In this document: piece after piece, positions 1 through 6,119 of the stretch
Numbering within the stretch: position 1 is the stretch's first letter
Layout: the number at the start of each line of letters is the position of its first letter
Notes under the pieces: generated by a model
Database searches by the model: none
What the model saw: the letters and a program-made list of their open reading frames with translations, nothing else
Told to the model about the DNA's origin: nothing
NCBI GenBank assembly: GCA_003454665.1
Contig: DMKB01000290.1
Span: 1-6,119, forward strand
Length of the DNA: 6,119 bases
DNA from: Nitrospiraceae bacterium
GTDB lineage: Bacteria; Nitrospirota; UBA9217
Direction of reading: 5' to 3'
Translations under genes and position numbers: made by a program

Positions 1-1311
1 TTCAAGAACAAGGGCGTGCAGCCGCTGCTCGACGCGGTAGTAGATTACCTGCCGTCGCCCCTTGAAATTCCGCCGGTTACGGGCATCAACCCGAATAACG
101 ACGAGGAAGTGGTCCGGAAGGCATCGGACAGCGAACCCTTTGCAGCAATGGCATTCAAAATCATGACCGATCCCTTCGTGGGGCAGCTTACCTTCGTCCG
201 GGTCTATTCGGGAACGCTTAAGTCCGGCTCGTATGTATACAACGCTACCAAGCAGACGAAGGAGCGTATCGGAAGATTGCTCAAGATGCACGCAAACAAG
301 CGCGAGGAGTTGCCGGAGATCTATTCCGGCGATATTTGCGCTGTTGTCGGTCTCAAGAACACCCTTACGGGGCATACACTCTGTGATGAGAGCAATCCCG
401 TGATTCTGGAGGCCATGAGCTTCCCCGATCCGGTCATCTCGGTGGCGATCGAGCCGAAGACGAAGGCGGACCAGGAAAAACTGGGGCTGTCGCTCCAGAA
501 GCTGATGCAGGAAGATCCGTCGTTCCGCGTCATGACCGACACCGAGACAGGCCAGACCATCATATCGGGCATGGGAGAACTGCACCTCGAGATCATCGTT
601 GACCGCCTTCTGCGTGAGTTCAAGGTCGACGCTAATGTTGGAAAGCCCCAGGTGGCGTATCGGGAGACCATACGGAAAAAAGTCACTGCAGAGGGCAAGT
701 ATGTGCGCCAGACCGGTGGCCGCGGGCAGTATGGCCATGTCGTCATGGAAGTCGAGCCGCAGGAACCGGGCAAGGGTTTTGAGTTTATAAGCAAGATCGT
801 AGGCGGCGCCATACCCAAGGAGTATATCGCACCGACGCAGAAGGGCATTGTGGAGGCCATGGAGAACGGCGTCCTCGCCGGGTATCCCATGGTTGACATC
901 AAGGTGACCCTCGTGGACGGTTCGTTCCACGATGTGGACTCCTCGGAGATAGCCTTTAAGATCGCCGGCTCCATGGGATTCAAAACGGGAGCGAACAAGG
1001 CAAACCCCGCCCTGCTCGAACCGATCATGGCCGTTGAGGTCGTCAGCCCTGAAGAGTACATGGGGGACGTGATCGGAGACCTCAGCTCGCGCCGGGGCCG
1101 TGTACAGGGAATGAACGTCAGGGGGAGCGCGCGGGTAGTAAACGCCCAGGTGCCGCTTTCCGAGATGTTCGGCTATGCCACGGACGTCAGGTCAAAGACC
1201 CAGGGCCGGGCGACCTATACGATGCAGTTTGAACATTATGAAGAAGTTCCGAGGAACATTGCAGAGCAGATTATCGCCAAGGTAAAAGGCGAGACAGTAA
1301 AAGCCAAATAA
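1..1311 (+). CDS. fusA: Elongation factor G, C-terminal part (5' end outside window)
   Basis: EF-G is the cytosolic GTPase that drives translocation of tRNA and mRNA after peptide bond formation, and ribosome recycling together with RRF. The frame is open from base 1 (FKNKG, as in the family just before domain II) to TAA at 1309-1311, giving 436 residues. About 255-265 N-terminal residues, carrying most of the GTPase domain, lie upstream of the window. The GTG at 16 is internal and is not a start. Visible parts, numbered from base 1: domain II about 35-135 (DPFVGQLTFVRVYSG), domain III about 140-215 (SGMGELHLEI at 189-198), domain IV about 216-335 (GRGQYGHV at 240-247; HDVDSS at 310-315, whose His310 matches the loop-tip histidine, His583 in E. 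coli), and domain V (GDVIGDLSSRRG from 355). The sequence looks like canonical translocating EF-G with no frameshift. tuf follows after 53 bases. Confidence 0.97.
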   Translation, partial: FKNKGVQPLLDAVVDYLPSPLEIPPVTGINPNNDEEVVRKASDSEPFAAMAFKIMTDPFVGQLTFVRVYSGTLKSGSYVYNATKQTKERIGRLLKMHANKREELPEIYSGDICAVVGLKNTLTGHTLCDESNPVILEAMSFPDPVISVAIEPKTKADQEKLGLSLQKLMQEDPSFRVMTDTETGQTIISGMGELHLEIIVDRLLREFKVDANVGKPQVAYRETIRKKVTAEGKYVRQTGGRGQYGHVVMEVEPQEPGKGFEFISKIVGGAIPKEYIAPTQKGIVEAMENGVLAGYPMVDIKVTLVDGSFHDVDSSEIAFKIAGSMGFKTGANKANPALLEPIMAVEVVSPEEYMGDVIGDLSSRRGRVQGMNVRGSARVVNAQVPLSEMFGYATDVRSKTQGRATYTMQFEHYEEVPRNIAEQIIAKVKGETVKAK

Positions 1312-1364
1312 GACGGGGTTTCAGAGGATATACATTTTCACAACTTCCAGACAGGAGGCGGGAG

Positions 1365-2564
<1,200 letters not shown>

Positions 2565-2569
2565 ATCAG

Positions 2570-2610
2570 GAATGCGGAATACAAAATCCATCATTCCGCA
2601 ATCAGCATTC
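2570..2610 (+). repeat. Imperfect dyad in the tuf-rpsJ junction
   Basis: Six bases after the tuf stop, TGCGGAAT (2573-2580) is repeated inverted as ATTCCGCA (2593-2600) around a 12-base loop, a perfect 8-bp stem. A second overlapping dyad pairs GAATGC (2570-2575) with GCATTC (2605-2610). No T-run follows, so this is not a standard intrinsic terminator. It could be a weak attenuator, an mRNA processing or stability structure, or a copy of a short palindromic intergenic repeat. The pairing is seen directly; any role is inference. Confidence 0.55.
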
Positions 2611-2614
2611 GAGG
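2611..2614 (+). promoter_or_regulatory. Ribosome binding site deciding the rpsJ start
   Basis: GAGG lies seven bases before a GTG at 2622 but only one base before the in-frame ATG at 2616. Normal Shine-Dalgarno spacing therefore favours the GTG. No better purine-rich site is seen upstream that would serve the ATG. Confidence 0.6.
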
Positions 2615-2621
2615 TATGCAG

Positions 2622-2927
2622 GTGACCCAAAAGATAAGAATACGGCTGAAAGGATACGACTACCGGCTGCTTGACCAGTCTGCGGTGGAGATCATTGATA
2701 CGGCGAAGAGGACGGGGGCGAAAGTTTCCGGGCCTATCCCCTTGCCTACCCGGATCAACCGCTGGACGGTTCTCCGCTCTCCCCATGTAGACAAGAAATC
2801 AAGGGAGCAGTTCGAGATCCGCACCCACAAGCGTCTGCTCGACATCCTGGATCCCACGCCACAGACCGTCGATGCTCTGATGAAACTCGATCTGGCAGCG
2901 GGTGTTGACGTGGAGATCAAGTTGTAA
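2622..2927 (+). CDS. rpsJ: 30S ribosomal protein S10 (NusE)
   Basis: S10 sits in the head of the 30S subunit. As NusE it also binds NusB in transcription antitermination complexes, coupling RNA polymerase to rRNA synthesis and translation. From GTG 2622 the product is 101 residues beginning MTQKIRIRLK, close to the usual 101-103. An ATG at 2616 would give 103 residues (MQVTQKIRIRLK) but has no properly spaced ribosome binding site. Family signatures are TAKRTGAKVSGPIPLPT (27-43), the loop segment RSPHVDKKSREQFEIRTHKR (52-71) and the C-terminal DALMKLDLAAGVDVEIKL. The SPHV turn is where tetracycline-resistance changes map in other bacteria, and it is unaltered here. This is normally the first gene of the S10 operon; here it follows tuf by only 57 bases, so it is probably read from the str transcript. 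Confidence 0.97.
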   Translation: MTQKIRIRLKGYDYRLLDQSAVEIIDTAKRTGAKVSGPIPLPTRINRWTVLRSPHVDKKSREQFEIRTHKRLLDILDPTPQTVDALMKLDLAAGVDVEIKL

Positions 2928-3124
2928 CAGGCCGGGTAGGCAGGTGTTCTTTCCCGGGTAGCATTCAGTACGCCTTATTCCCCGGCGTTTACTCCGTGGA
3001 TAGAGTACTCGAGGCCGTACCGGGATCTCGAAGCGGCAAGGGAAGAGACTTTTTTTGAAATTGACAGTCGACGCGGAAGCATCCGCCGGACGACGATGCT
3101 TCATGCAGGCGAAGGGATAGCACC
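2928..3124 (+). other. Long rpsJ-rplC spacer, no gene seen
   Basis: This 197-base spacer is much longer than the others in the window (0 to 93 bases), and rpsJ and rplC are usually close together. All three + frames are broken by stops, and the minus-strand reading frame across it runs into rpsJ antisense, so I see no gene. It holds a direct repeat CCGGGTAG (2932-2939 and 2954-2961), a long-range GCCGGG/CCCGGC pairing (2931-2936 with 2981-2986), a possible hairpin GTACGCC (2968-2974) with GGCG plus TAC (2984-2992), a palindrome GAGTACTC (3003-3010), a run of seven T (3050-3056), TTGACA (3061-3066) without a matching -10 box, and the hairpin at 3076-3102. The rplC ribosome binding site AAGGGA is at 3112-3117. 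It may be an untranslated leader for L3 and the genes after it; this is inference. Confidence 0.6.
3076..3102 (+). promoter_or_regulatory. Perfect hairpin just upstream of the rplC ribosome binding site
   Basis: GAAGCATC (3076-3083) and GATGCTTC (3095-3102) form a perfect 8-bp stem around an 11-base loop. It ends nine bases before the AAGGGA ribosome binding site of rplC and 22 bases before the start codon. There is no following T-run, so it is not an intrinsic terminator. The position would suit control of translation initiation or protection of a processed 5' end, but no known ribosomal-protein leader motif is recognised. Confidence 0.5.
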
Positions 3125-3739
3125 ATGAGCAAGGGAATTATCGGAAAAAAGATCGGCATGAGTCAGATTTTTGACGGAGAAAAACTTGTTCCCGTCACGG
3201 TCATCCAGGCTGGTCCGTGCAGCGTGGTGCAGAAAAAGACCATGGCTCGAGACGGCTACGAGTCCGTGCAACTCGCCTTTGATGAAGAGACACGAGAGGG
3301 CCGCACGAACAAGCCTCTCGTAGGACATTATCAGAAGGCCAGCGTGAAGCCCCATCGCGTTCTCCGTGAGTTCCGGACAACGGAATTTGAGCAGGGTCAG
3401 GATATCACCGTTGAACTGTTCACCAAGGACGAAGTCGTCACGGTGAGGGGTATCAGCAAGGGCAAGGGATTCGCCGGCGTCATGAAGCGGCATAACTTCA
3501 GCGGTGGTCCCGGTGGTCATGGTTCGATGTTTAAGCGGGCTCCCGGCTCTATCGGCGCAAGCGCCTACCCTTCGAGGGTAATGCCGGGGAAGAAACTTCC
3601 CGGACGTATGGGATCGGACAAGGTGACGGTGAAAAACCTGAAGGTCGTGGGCGTAAAGAAGGAGCACAACCTGTTGTTCATCCGTGGGGCCGTGCCCGGC
3701 GCCAAGAACGGGATTGTACTCATTTACAAGCAGGGCTGA
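3125..3739 (+). CDS. rplC: 50S ribosomal protein L3
   Basis: L3 is an early 50S assembly protein. It binds 23S rRNA near its 3' end, and an extended loop reaches towards the peptidyl transferase centre. The product is 204 residues (E. coli 209). It opens with MSKGIIGKKIGMSQIFD, has the SKGKGFAGVMKRHNF core at 111-125, the glycine-rich GGPGGHGS stretch (127-134), the loop segment RAPGSIGASAYPSRVMPGKK (138-157) and the C-terminal FIRGAVPGAKNG. E. coli L3 is methylated by PrmB on a glutamine in GSIGQNQ; here the segment reads GSIGASA, so that modification site is absent, as in many bacteria. The ATG start has AAGGGA seven bases upstream. rplD follows after 25 bases. The gene appears intact and ordinary. 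Confidence 0.98.
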   Translation: MSKGIIGKKIGMSQIFDGEKLVPVTVIQAGPCSVVQKKTMARDGYESVQLAFDEETREGRTNKPLVGHYQKASVKPHRVLREFRTTEFEQGQDITVELFTKDEVVTVRGISKGKGFAGVMKRHNFSGGPGGHGSMFKRAPGSIGASAYPSRVMPGKKLPGRMGSDKVTVKNLKVVGVKKEHNLLFIRGAVPGAKNGIVLIYKQG

Positions 3740-3749
3740 TTGATACGAT

Positions 3750-3755
3750 AGGGGA
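3750..3755 (+). promoter_or_regulatory. Ribosome binding site deciding the rplD start
   Basis: AGGGGA ends nine bases before ATG 3765 and only three bases before an in-frame GTG at 3759. The spacing, together with the usual L4 N-terminal length, favours the ATG. Confidence 0.55.
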
Positions 3756-3764
3756 CTTGTGAAC

Positions 3765-4388
3765 ATGGCTTCAATCACAATGGTCAATATGAGCAACAAG
3801 AAGGTGAAGAGCGTAGAACTTCCGGCACGGCTGGTGTCTGAAGAAAAAGCGCACCTTTTGCATACGGCGGTCGTGAACCAGCTTGCCAACAAGCGGGCCG
3901 GAACGGCAGCCACGAAGAGCAAGGCCGAGGCGAGGGGCGGCGGCAAGAAGCCCTGGAGGCAGAAGGGCACCGGCAGGGCGCGTGCGGGAAGCAACCGATC
4001 GCCGCTCTGGCGCGGCGGCGGCACTACCTTCGGTCCTCAGCCGCGAGATTACTCCTACACCCTCCCGAAGAAGATGAAGAAAGCCGCCCTGGCAGCGGCG
4101 TTCGCAACGAAGGTGAGCGAGAAAAAACTGATCCTTCTCGATACCCTTTCCCTTGCCGAGCCGAAGACGAAAATGATGTCGGCAATGCTCGAAAAGCTCG
4201 GGGTGAACGAGAGTGCGCTGGTGTTGCTTGCGAGTGAGAATAAAAATGTATCGCTGGCATCGAGGAATATTCCGTCGGTCAAGGTGCTTCGGATGCAGAA
4301 TATCAACGTCTATGATTTCCTTCGGTACCGGTACCTCGTAACGACGCAGGAAGCTCTCAGCGTCATGGAGGAGGTCTACGGGAAATGA
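3765..4388 (+). CDS. rplD: 50S ribosomal protein L4
   Basis: L4 is a primary 23S rRNA binding protein whose long loop, with L22, forms the narrow part of the peptide exit tunnel. In E. coli it also represses its own operon by binding the S10 leader and stimulating transcription termination. From ATG 3765 it has 207 residues. The opening MASITMVNMSNKKVKSVELP lines up with the family N terminus without a gap; a GTG at 3759 would add two residues but is too close to the ribosome binding site. The tunnel loop is GKKPWRQKGTGRARAG (60-75), where macrolide-resistance mutations occur in other species; it shows no obvious change. It is followed by RSPLWRGGGTTFGPQPRDY (78-96) and a C-terminal RNA-binding fold. 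The stop overlaps the rplW start by four bases (ATGA). No E. coli-type S10 leader is recognised in the window, so L4 autoregulation cannot be inferred here. Confidence 0.97.
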   Translation: MASITMVNMSNKKVKSVELPARLVSEEKAHLLHTAVVNQLANKRAGTAATKSKAEARGGGKKPWRQKGTGRARAGSNRSPLWRGGGTTFGPQPRDYSYTLPKKMKKAALAAAFATKVSEKKLILLDTLSLAEPKTKMMSAMLEKLGVNESALVLLASENKNVSLASRNIPSVKVLRMQNINVYDFLRYRYLVTTQEALSVMEEVYGK

Positions 4389-4678
4389 CGAGCGATCTCT
4401 ACGATATCATACGGAATCCGCGGATCACCGAAAAGGGCACGCGGATCAAGGAAAAAAGCAATGTTCTTACCTTCGAGGTGAAAAAAACCGCCAACAAGGT
4501 ACAGGTTAAAAAGGCGATCGAAGGTATCTTCAAGGTGAAGGTACTGGACGTAACCACCATAAATTACTCGGGCAAAATCAAGCGTCTCGGCCAGCGCAGC
4601 GGCCGCAGGTCCGATTGGAAGAAAGCGTATGTTACGCTGAAGCCCGGGGAAAAGATCGACATGTTTGAGGGGGCGTAG
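4385..4678 (+). CDS. rplW: 50S ribosomal protein L23
   Basis: L23 lies at the rim of the peptide exit tunnel and is the docking site for trigger factor and SRP. The 97-residue product has the usual bacterial length. PRITEK at 12-17 contains Glu16, equivalent to E. coli Glu18, which contacts trigger factor. The rRNA-binding hairpin carries GQRSGRRSDWKKAYVTL (69-85), nearly invariant in the family. The start overlaps the rplD stop (ATGA), and a strong GGAGGAGG at 4367-4374 inside the end of rplD lies ten bases upstream, which points to translational coupling. The stop TAG touches the rplB ATG with no base between. Third positions are more mixed than in tuf, with A- and T-ending codons such as GAT, GAA and AAT frequent near the start. 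Confidence 0.97.
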   Translation: MTSDLYDIIRNPRITEKGTRIKEKSNVLTFEVKKTANKVQVKKAIEGIFKVKVLDVTTINYSGKIKRLGQRSGRRSDWKKAYVTLKPGEKIDMFEGA

Positions 4679-5506
4679 ATGCCGGTAAAGAAATATAATC
4701 CGACTTCCCCGGGAAGAAGGGCGCAGACGGTCTCGACCTTTGAAGAACTGACGCGGAGCAGGCCGGAAAAGTCGCTTGTCGTGAGAATCAGTTCGAGCGG
4801 GGGAAGAAATAACCGCGGGAAGATGACGGTACGCCACCGGAGCGGTTGGCATAAAAAGCAATATCGTATCATCGATTTTAAGCGGGACAAGTTCGGCGTG
4901 CCCGCCGCCGTCGCGCACATCGAATATGACCCGAACAGGAGCGCGCGTATAGCCCTCCTCCATTATGCGGACGGAGAAAAACGGTATATCATCGCTCCCG
5001 TCGGCATCAAAGTCGGAGAAAAATTGCAGTCCGGACCGGATGCCGATATCAAGGTGGGGAATGCCCTTCCTCTGAATGCCATACCCGTCGGCACCGTCGT
5101 CCATAACGTAGAGCTCAAGAAGGGGGCCGGCGGCCAGTTAGCGCGGAGTGCGGGCGCTTCGGTACAGCTCCTGGCGCGCGAAGGGTCCTATGCAACGTTG
5201 CGGCTGAACTCCGGTGAAATCCGGAAGGTCCGAGCGGAGTGCATGGCCACCGTCGGCCAGGTAGGGAATCTGGAACACGAAAATATCAGCATCGGGAAGG
5301 CAGGCAGGTCCCGGTGGCTGGGCAGGCGGCCGCGAGTGCGCGGCGTTGTCATGAATCCCGTTGATCATCCCCTCGGCGGCGGTGAAGGCCGGGCGTCGGG
5401 CGGCAGGCCGGGATGCTCTCCCTGGGGGCTTCCCGACGGGAAGAAGACACGGCGTAATAAGGCAACGAATAAATATATTGTCGCCCGAAGAGCAAAGCGA
5501 CGGTAA
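4679..5506 (+). CDS. rplB: 50S ribosomal protein L2
   Basis: L2 is one of the most conserved ribosomal proteins and is needed for subunit joining, tRNA binding and peptidyl transferase activity. The product is 275 residues (E. coli 273). Visible signatures are NPTSPGRR (7-14), SGGRNNRGKMTVRH (40-53), YRIIDFKRDKFGVPA (62-76), IEYDPNRSARIALL (81-94), the SH3-like domain with GGQLARSAGASVQLLAREG (151-169), and MNPVDHPLGGGEGR (225-238) with His230, the catalytically important histidine (His229 in E. coli numbering without Met). Three conserved spots differ from common sequences: SGWHK (55-59) instead of GGGHK, HPL (230-232) instead of HPH, and RPGCSPWG (243-250) instead of RHPVSPWG. The reading frame is otherwise clean. 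The ATG abuts the rplW stop, with GAGGGGG five bases upstream (4667-4673). A 93-base structured spacer follows. Confidence 0.98.
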   Translation: MPVKKYNPTSPGRRAQTVSTFEELTRSRPEKSLVVRISSSGGRNNRGKMTVRHRSGWHKKQYRIIDFKRDKFGVPAAVAHIEYDPNRSARIALLHYADGEKRYIIAPVGIKVGEKLQSGPDADIKVGNALPLNAIPVGTVVHNVELKKGAGGQLARSAGASVQLLAREGSYATLRLNSGEIRKVRAECMATVGQVGNLEHENISIGKAGRSRWLGRRPRVRGVVMNPVDHPLGGGEGRASGGRPGCSPWGLPDGKKTRRNKATNKYIVARRAKRR

Positions 5507-5508
5507 GC

Positions 5509-5525
5509 GACATTCGGAGAATGTC
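5509..5525 (+). promoter_or_regulatory. Tight hairpin directly after rplB
   Basis: GACATTC (5509-5515) and GAATGTC (5519-5525) form a perfect 7-bp stem with a three-base GGA loop, starting two bases after the rplB stop. No T-run follows, so it is not a typical terminator. It may stabilise the 3' end of the upstream message or mark a processing point. The pairing is seen; the function is inferred. Confidence 0.5.
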
Positions 5526-5566
5526 AAAGTGAAAATCTTCAATCTTCAATGTTCAATTTTCACTTT
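5526..5566 (+). repeat. 11-bp inverted repeat abutting the preceding hairpin
   Basis: AAAGTGAAAAT (5526-5536) is repeated inverted, without mismatch, as ATTTTCACTTT (5556-5566), leaving a 19-base loop. It starts at the very next base after the hairpin at 5509-5525. The stem is nearly all A/T, so it would be weak as RNA. It overlaps the 7-bp tandem repeat in the same spacer. Confidence 0.55.
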
Positions 5567-5577
5567 CCAATTTTCAA
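5536..5577 (+). repeat. Six-copy 7-bp tandem repeat (TNTTCAA-like)
   Basis: Six consecutive 7-base units can be read: TCTTCAA, TCTTCAA, TGTTCAA, TTTTCAC, TTTCCAA, TTTTCAA. They form a 42-base AT-rich, pyrimidine-biased block between rplB and rpsS, sharply unlike the GC-rich genes on either side. Such a short-word array can change length by slippage and would alter only spacer length here. An ATG at 5549 inside the array is in frame with rpsS and could mislead start prediction. Confidence 0.7.
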
Positions 5578-5589
5578 TGCAAAGCTAGT

Positions 5590-5595
5590 GGAGGT
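5590..5595 (+). promoter_or_regulatory. Ribosome binding site deciding the rpsS start
   Basis: GGAGGT ends four bases before GTG 5600 (five if GGAGG is counted). It lies well downstream of the in-frame ATG at 5549, so it can only serve the GTG, which also gives the standard S19 N terminus. Confidence 0.8.
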
Positions 5596-5599
5596 GGCA

Positions 5600-5893
5600 G
5601 TGCCCAGATCGGTAAAAAAAGGTCCTTTTGTTGATGTTCACCTGCACACGAAAGTGGAGGCAATGAATACCTCGGGGGACAAGAAAATCCTGAAGACGTG
5701 GTCGCGACGGTCGACGATCATACCGGAGTTTGTCGGACACACCCTGGCGGTCCATAATGGACGAAAGTTTATCCCGGTGTACATAACCGAAAACATGGTG
5801 GGTCACAAGCTCGGAGAATTTTCTCCCACCCGGACGTTCAAGGGCCATGGTGGATCGAAGGCCGCTGAGAGGTCGAGCGGTCCGAAGAGATAG
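5600..5893 (+). CDS. rpsS: 30S ribosomal protein S19
   Basis: S19 lies in the head of the 30S subunit, pairs with S13, and contacts the A-site tRNA region and the bridge to the 50S subunit. From GTG 5600 the product is 97 residues opening MPRSVKKGPFVDVHL, which matches the family N terminus exactly in position. The longer in-frame ATG at 5549 would add 17 residues translated from the tandem repeat and is rejected. Further signatures are TWSRRSTIIPEFVGHTLAVHNGR-type sequence from 33 onwards, PVYITENMVGHKLGEFSPTR (59-78) and a basic tail ending GPKR. VDVHLHTKVE (11-20) differs slightly from the common VDDHLLKKVE. rplV follows after 35 bases, as in other S10 operons. Confidence 0.97.
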   Translation: MPRSVKKGPFVDVHLHTKVEAMNTSGDKKILKTWSRRSTIIPEFVGHTLAVHNGRKFIPVYITENMVGHKLGEFSPTRTFKGHGGSKAAERSSGPKR

Positions 5894-5928
5894 CGTGATC
5901 AGGCAGGAATGCGAGCGAGGGAAGATTC

Positions 5929-6119
5929 ATGGAAGCTCAGGCAACAGTCAGACATATACGCATTACCCCGCGGAAAGCGAGGCAGGTGGTTGATCTCATT
6001 CGGGGCAAGATGGTCGGGGACGCACGGAACATTCTTGCCTTTACCCCCCTGCATGCAGCGCGGATCGTAAAAAAGCTTCTTGATTCCGCCGTGGCGAACG
6101 CCACGCAGAAGAATATCGG
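5929..6119 (+). CDS. rplV: 50S ribosomal protein L22, N-terminal part (3' end outside window)
   Basis: L22 binds all domains of 23S rRNA, and its beta hairpin lines the exit tunnel next to L4. Only 63 complete codons are inside the window, beginning MEAQATVRHIRITPRKARQV and continuing through DLIRGKMVGDARNILAFTPL to SAVANATQKN, all typical of the N-terminal half. The frame is open to the right edge. The tunnel hairpin and C terminus, where macrolide-resistance changes map in other bacteria, lie beyond it. ATG 5929 is preceded by GAGG (5917-5920) at eight bases. Its position directly after rpsS agrees with the standard S10 operon order, so rpsC (S3) would be expected next. Confidence 0.95.
   Translation, partial: MEAQATVRHIRITPRKARQVVDLIRGKMVGDARNILAFTPLHAARIVKKLLDSAVANATQKNI

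Noticed and set aside
321..1061. 246-codon minus-strand frame opposite fusA
   Set aside because: It is a shadow of the EF-G frame; Ser/Thr/Met-rich with no family resemblance.
1312..1364. TATACA near 1329 as a -10 box for tuf
   Set aside because: No -35 match is found at suitable distance (AAATAA at 17 bases), and tuf is normally co-transcribed with fusA. The spacer otherwise holds only the tuf ribosome binding site.
3026..3056. Intrinsic terminator ending in the run of seven T at 3050-3056
   Set aside because: Only a four-base pairing (TCTC with GAGA) lies immediately upstream. There is no stable GC-rich stem, so termination before rplC is not supported.
3061..3089. TTGACA as the -35 box of an internal promoter for rplC
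   Set aside because: At 15-18 bases downstream the sequence is GC-rich (around CCGCCGG) with nothing like TATAAT, so a sigma-70 promoter is not supported.
3061..3120. Short + strand frame from TTG 3061 to TAG 3118-3120 as a leader peptide before rplC
   Set aside because: It has no ribosome binding site, a rare start codon and no recognisable peptide; such a frame of about 19 codons is expected by chance.
3101..4024. 307-codon minus-strand frame opposite rplC and rplD
   Set aside because: It lies wholly opposite two clear ribosomal protein genes, with no recognisable domain. Its hydrophobic stretches arise from the complement of Lys/Gly-rich codons.
4376..5104. 242-codon minus-strand frame opposite rplW and rplB
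   Set aside because: It is antisense to two conserved genes and no recognisable protein family is seen.

Overview
This window is one continuous stretch of bacterial housekeeping DNA on the + strand: the end of the str operon (fusA-tuf) running directly into the start of the S10 ribosomal protein operon (rpsJ-rplC-rplD-rplW-rplB-rpsS-rplV). Nine genes read in the same direction. fusA is cut by the left edge and rplV by the right edge. No RNA gene, insertion sequence, CRISPR array, defence gene or unfamiliar coding sequence is visible, and I do not see a new biological system.

Organism. The direct str-S10 junction and the EF-Tu, S10, L3 and L4 sequences fit a Gram-negative, moderately GC-rich bacterium of the broad Deltaproteobacteria (Desulfobacterota) or Nitrospirota type. 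This is an impression from remembered family sequences. A tree of the concatenated proteins would be needed to settle it.

Layout. 1-1311 is the C-terminal 436 residues of EF-G (domains II-V). 1365-2564 is EF-Tu, with noticeably stronger G/C bias at third codon positions than its neighbours. 2565-2621 is a short junction holding a dyad and the S10 ribosome binding site. 2622-2927 is S10. 2928-3124 is a 197-base gap, unusually long for this operon, with possible hairpins but no convincing promoter or gene. 3125-3739 is L3, 3765-4388 L4, 4385-4678 L23 and 4679-5506 L2. L4/L23 overlap by four bases and L23/L2 abut exactly, so they are probably translationally coupled. 5507-5599 is a 93-base gap with two back-to-back perfect stem-loops and a six-copy 7-bp tandem repeat. 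5600-5893 is S19, and 5929 to the edge is the start of L22.

How the genes work together. EF-Tu delivers aminoacyl-tRNA and EF-G drives translocation. S10 and S19 are head proteins of the 30S subunit. L2, L3, L4, L22 and L23 build the core, exit tunnel and tunnel rim of the 50S subunit. No terminator is apparent between the genes, so one long transcript or several overlapping ones is the simplest reading. The points worth a second look are the unusual spacers, three corrected start codons and a few substitutions in L2.
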